Assembly: GCA_050050115.1 (NCBI GenBank)
Contig: JASFUX010000057.1
Location: forward strand, 1 to 15,123
Origin: JASFUX01 sp050050115
GTDB taxonomy: Bacteria; Pseudomonadota; Alphaproteobacteria; Caulobacterales; Maricaulaceae
DNA: 15,123 bases
Direction: 5' to 3'
Below the pieces are notes generated by a model. The model had not been told where the DNA came from and did not search any database. It saw nothing but the letters and a program-made list of their open reading frames with translations. Of the stretch, positions 14,325 through 15,123 are shown one piece after another. Positions within the stretch are counted from its first letter, which is position 1, and each line of letters opens with the position of its first letter. The translations under genes and the position numbers were made by a program.

Positions 14325-15123
14325 ATGACGGAACCAGGCTCGGAAGCAGCAAGAAAGTCCGAATGGGACGTGATCGTCATCGGCTCCGGCATGGGCGGCA
14401 TGTCCGCCGCGTCGGCGCTGTCGCGCTTGGGGCACAAGGTCTTGCTGCTCGAACAGTACGACGCCCTTGGCGGCCTGACCCACAGCTTCTCTCGCAACGG
14501 CTTCCGCTGGGATGTGGGCATTCACTATCTGAGCTGGCTCGCGCCGGGTGAGTGGATGGCCGGCGTTCTCAACCGGCTCTGCGACACGCCGATCGAGTTG
14601 GCGTCCTTGGGGTCGGTCTTCGATTTTCTGCACATCGGGGATGCCGAGCCGCTCGCGTTGTCGCGCCCCTATGAAGCCCAGATCAGAGACCTCAAGGACC
14701 GCTTTCCGGGCGACACCGACGCGATCGACGCGTGGTTCGACGGGGTTCACAAGGCGCGGGAAGCGGTGACCACCGTTCTCAACAGCCGGGCCTTGCCGCA
14801 CCCCTTCGGCGACGCTCTTGAATGGTGGAATCGCGACGCGATCAAGCGCTGGTGCGGTCGCACATCCGCCGAGGTGGCGGCGTCGATCACCGACAACGAG
14901 GCCCTGAAGGCCGCGCTGCTTGCGCAGTGGGGAGACCATGGCGGTCGGCCCAGCGTGGCGAGCTTCGCCACCCACGCGCTGATTTCGCACTCCTATCTCG
15001 AATGCGGCGCCTGGTACCCGGTCGGCGGCGCACAGGTCATCGCAAAGCACATGTTGCCCGTGATCACGAAGGCGGGAGGGCAGGCGCGCAGCGGCGTCCG
15101 GGTGGAGCAACTCCTCATGGACG
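14325..15123 (+). CDS. FAD-dependent phytoene desaturase/retinol reductase-like oxidoreductase (3' truncated)
   Basis: The first 266 codons of an FAD-dependent amine oxidase/phytoene desaturase-fold enzyme; the frame is open to the last base, so the C-terminus is outside. The dinucleotide-binding motif GSGMGG (G20, G22, G25) is followed by E43 in LLLEQ. Next come GGLTHSFSRNGFRWDVGIHY (49-68), which closely resembles the all-trans-retinol 13,14-reductase branch, and YPVGGAQVIAKHM further on. Such enzymes reduce or desaturate polyene or isoprenoid chains. The start is ATG 14325, with GGGAGC upstream. The crotonase gene 237 bp before it is on the same strand, but the gap and the repeat in it argue against tight coupling. 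The substrate is open. Confidence 0.88.
   Translation, partial: MTEPGSEAARKSEWDVIVIGSGMGGMSAASALSRLGHKVLLLEQYDALGGLTHSFSRNGFRWDVGIHYLSWLAPGEWMAGVLNRLCDTPIELASLGSVFDFLHIGDAEPLALSRPYEAQIRDLKDRFPGDTDAIDAWFDGVHKAREAVTTVLNSRALPHPFGDALEWWNRDAIKRWCGRTSAEVAASITDNEALKAALLAQWGDHGGRPSVASFATHALISHSYLECGAWYPVGGAQVIAKHMLPVITKAGGQARSGVRVEQLLMD

Overview
The window is GC-rich, tightly packed chromosomal DNA. The opening order cytochrome c oxidase subunit III, DUF983, SURF1 is typical of Alphaproteobacteria. The sparse, GCTA-centred promoter-like boxes, the Tat-exported hydrolase and the CehA-type metallohydrolase fit a Caulobacterales, Hyphomonadaceae or Parvularculaceae-like organism. That placement is inference from gene order and style; no rRNA or tRNA gene is present to test it. 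I see no insertion sequence, CRISPR array, prophage or tRNA gene.

Layout. Positions 1-1311 (+) are the end of a respiratory-oxidase operon: the C-terminus of subunit III, a DUF983 zinc-ribbon membrane protein and the haem-insertion factor SURF1. It runs into a convergent gene (1318-1980, -) for a TonB-like, proline-rich, membrane-anchored protein. Two stem-loops follow, then a Tat-exported dienelactone hydrolase-family enzyme (2121-2996, -). Divergent from it, a GNAT (RimJ-type) acetyltransferase and a PAS-like/EAL c-di-GMP phosphodiesterase (3187-4952, +) overlap by 4 nt. A small membrane protein (5046-5417, -) is separated by a 333-bp gene-free stretch from a cyclase-family lipoprotein and a thiolase (5751-7880, +), which form an operon. 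A polytopic membrane protein of unknown role follows (7971-8495, +).

From 8520 to 13068 everything is on the minus strand. In transcription order there is a secreted CehA/McbA-type PHP metallohydrolase, then a two-gene unit of unknown membrane proteins (143 and 472 aa), then a GFA-family zinc protein. The window ends on the plus strand with a crotonase-family protein (13290-14087) and the first 266 codons of an FAD-dependent phytoene desaturase/retinol reductase-like enzyme (from 14325, running off the edge).

The most novel-looking item is the two-gene unit at 9005-10859. Its two membrane proteins are otherwise unalike, but they carry nearly the same 16-residue cytoplasmic segment just before the first membrane helix. 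This suggests that they dock on a common partner or on each other. Secondary leads are a degenerate palindromic repeat present in two distant intergenic gaps, a cyclase with two metal-ligand histidines replaced, and a crotonase lacking the second catalytic glutamate.
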